Assembly (NCBI GenBank): GCA_017511965.1
Contig: JAFWHT010000037.1
Coordinates: 1-40,051, forward strand
Direction of reading: 5' to 3'
Source of the DNA: Candidatus Saccharimonadota bacterium
GTDB lineage: Bacteria; Patescibacteriota; Saccharimonadia; Saccharimonadales; Saccharimonadaceae
DNA: 40,051 nt
The notes under the pieces: model-generated
Seen by the model: the letters and a program-made list of their open reading frames with translations, nothing else
The model's database searches: none
What the model was told of the DNA's origin: nothing
Part shown: in pieces, positions 38,984-40,051 of the stretch
Numbering within the stretch: the stretch's first letter is position 1
Layout of the letters: every line of letters begins with the position of its first letter
Translations under genes and position numbers: made by a program

Positions 38984-40051
38984 ATGAACAATCAATTAGA
39001 TATTACTCCAAATGCATCAAAGACTATTGAGAGTTTGCGATATCTTACCTATACAAACACTACAGCGTTGGCTGATATAGTGGACAACTCCCTAGATGCT
39101 AATGCGGAGAATATAACCATAACCATCGATAAAGAAAAATACATCATCATCCAAGACGATGGCTTCGGAATGACATTTGAAACAATGTGCGAAGCTATAA
39201 AACTAGGATCTAACACAGAAAAAGAATCCACAGATTTAGGACGCTTCGGCATGGGACTTGTTACGGCCAGTATATCTATGGGGCGCAAATTAGAAGTCGT
39301 CAGCAAAATAACAGGCCAAAAAGCCCATAAAGTATGTCTAGACTTAGATAAAATTATGGAAACAAACAAATGGTGTGCAGAAGAAGAAAGCTTGACTATG
39401 GACGACGAAGTTCGTATGAACAGCCTTGAGAGCGGAACAGTTGTAACAATTTCTAAACTAGATTCTATAGAGAGGAACATTGCTTCAAATGCAGACGCTC
39501 ATTTTCGTCAAGTCTTCAGAGGATTTCTGTTTTCGGGCCGTACTATAACATTAAATGGCAGACAGATAACACCATTAGATCCACTCGAACGAGACAGGTC
39601 GGAAACACAAGTACTCCTCGAAGACGACATAGATGTAGATGAAGAAAAAGTCCATGTGACGCTCGTACATCTAGATCCGAACAAAAGTGAACTTGCCGCA
39701 AAAAATGACGACAAAAATCATCTAACTTATAATCCAACAAATGAGGGGTACTACATAGTAAGGAATAATCGCGAAATTGCAGCTGCTCAAACACTCGGAT
39801 TATATACTAGACATCCGGAATTCAACCGTTTTCGTTGTGAAATTAGTTACTCCAGTAACCTAGACAAACAATTTGGCATTAATTTCACAAAGAATCATAT
39901 TGAGATGACTAAATCTCTCAGTGACAAGATCGATAATATCACAAAGCAATATCGAAATATGATTCGAAGTCAAGCAAAAAAAGCGTCAGAAGTTGAAGCT
40001 TCACAACAAATAAGCCATAGTGATGCTGAAGAAATAATTAGCCGCAAAAAA
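38984..40051 (+). CDS. GHKL ATPase of MutL/MORC type, 3'-truncated by window edge
   Basis: The frame is open from the ATG at 38984 to the last base (356 codons). GHKL ATP-site motifs are clear near the N-terminus: N-box LADIVDNSLDANAENI (about residues 28-43), G1 box IQDDGFGM (about 52-59) and G2 box LGRFGMGLVTAS (about 84-95). The following region is the S5-like transducer part. This arrangement fits HATPase_c_3 proteins related to MutL/MORC, many of which are encoded with restriction-modification genes, as opposed to sensor kinases or Hsp90. An AGGA SD lies 8 nt upstream. Partners would lie beyond the window. Confidence 0.85.
   Translation, partial: MNNQLDITPNASKTIESLRYLTYTNTTALADIVDNSLDANAENITITIDKEKYIIIQDDGFGMTFETMCEAIKLGSNTEKESTDLGRFGMGLVTASISMGRKLEVVSKITGQKAHKVCLDLDKIMETNKWCAEEESLTMDDEVRMNSLESGTVVTISKLDSIERNIASNADAHFRQVFRGFLFSGRTITLNGRQITPLDPLERDRSETQVLLEDDIDVDEEKVHVTLVHLDPNKSELAAKNDDKNHLTYNPTNEGYYIVRNNREIAAAQTLGLYTRHPEFNRFRCEISYSSNLDKQFGINFTKNHIEMTKSLSDKIDNITKQYRNMIRSQAKKASEVEASQQISHSDAEEIISRKK

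Noticed and set aside
1-40051. CRISPR arrays, insertion sequences, phage genes, rRNA
   Set aside because: No regularly spaced repeats, transposase, integrase, phage structural gene or rRNA segment was seen on either strand.

Overview
The window looks like a chromosomal segment of an ultrasmall bacterium of the Candidate Phyla Radiation (Patescibacteria), most likely a Saccharibacterium (TM7). The basis is the combination of an AT-rich sequence read with a standard-type code (TGA is a stop), a compact type IV secretion system (T4SS) with many small pilin-like proteins and a PrgI/VirB4 core, short intergenic gaps, and a housekeeping set (UvrA, AckA, GroESL, RNase Y, uracil permease). The lineage is an inference from gene content; no rRNA is present to test it.

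Layout. (1) 1-8638 is a cell-surface glycan region: a polysaccharide-export ABC transporter with a GT4 glycosyltransferase (785-3507, minus strand), a CotH-like protein (3564-4859), and a Gtr-type glycosylation cassette made of a GtrA-GT2 fusion (4863-6164), a GtrB-like transferase (6201-7154) and a GtrII-like membrane protein (7151-8638). (2) 8694-16302 is housekeeping: uvrA with a coupled TylF-type methyltransferase, an ackA-groES-groEL operon, and two conserved proteins of unknown function. (3) 16360-16452 is tRNA-Ser(GCT). (4) 16503-29179 is a T4SS region: four separate pilin-like genes (one holding two pilin domains), a 1093-residue VirB6-like protein, PrgI, a VirB4 N-terminal-like protein, the VirB4 ATPase, a two-domain peptidoglycan hydrolase and a membrane-anchored protein. 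comF and hsp20 lie among the pilin genes. No VirD4, relaxase, VirB8/9/10 or VirB11 is visible here. (5) 29262-36950 is mixed: a DnaJ-type co-chaperone, a 72-residue unknown protein, uracil permease, RNase Y, small membrane proteins, TspO, DUF1653, MmcQ/YjbR and a cyclophilin-like-fold protein. (6) 36972-40051 looks like an accessory, possibly defence, island: a decayed DUF1653 copy, a two-gene membrane-plus-soluble module, an atypical 90-residue ORF, and a strong promoter reading through a five-codon leader ORF and an intrinsic terminator into a GHKL ATPase of the MutL/MORC type that runs off the window.

The clearest global signal is promoter placement. Fourteen start sites, including that of one decayed gene, have a -10 box (usually extended TGnTATAAT) ending only 6-10 nt before the ATG, so their mRNAs should be leaderless or nearly so. 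Chaperone, permease and several other genes instead have a leader with a clear Shine-Dalgarno (SD) sequence. Two further regulatory arrangements stand out. One is a 21-nt perfect palindrome over the hsp20 -10 box. The other is a pair of identical 10-nt elements, each running into the -35 box of the divergent uraA and 72-residue-gene promoters.
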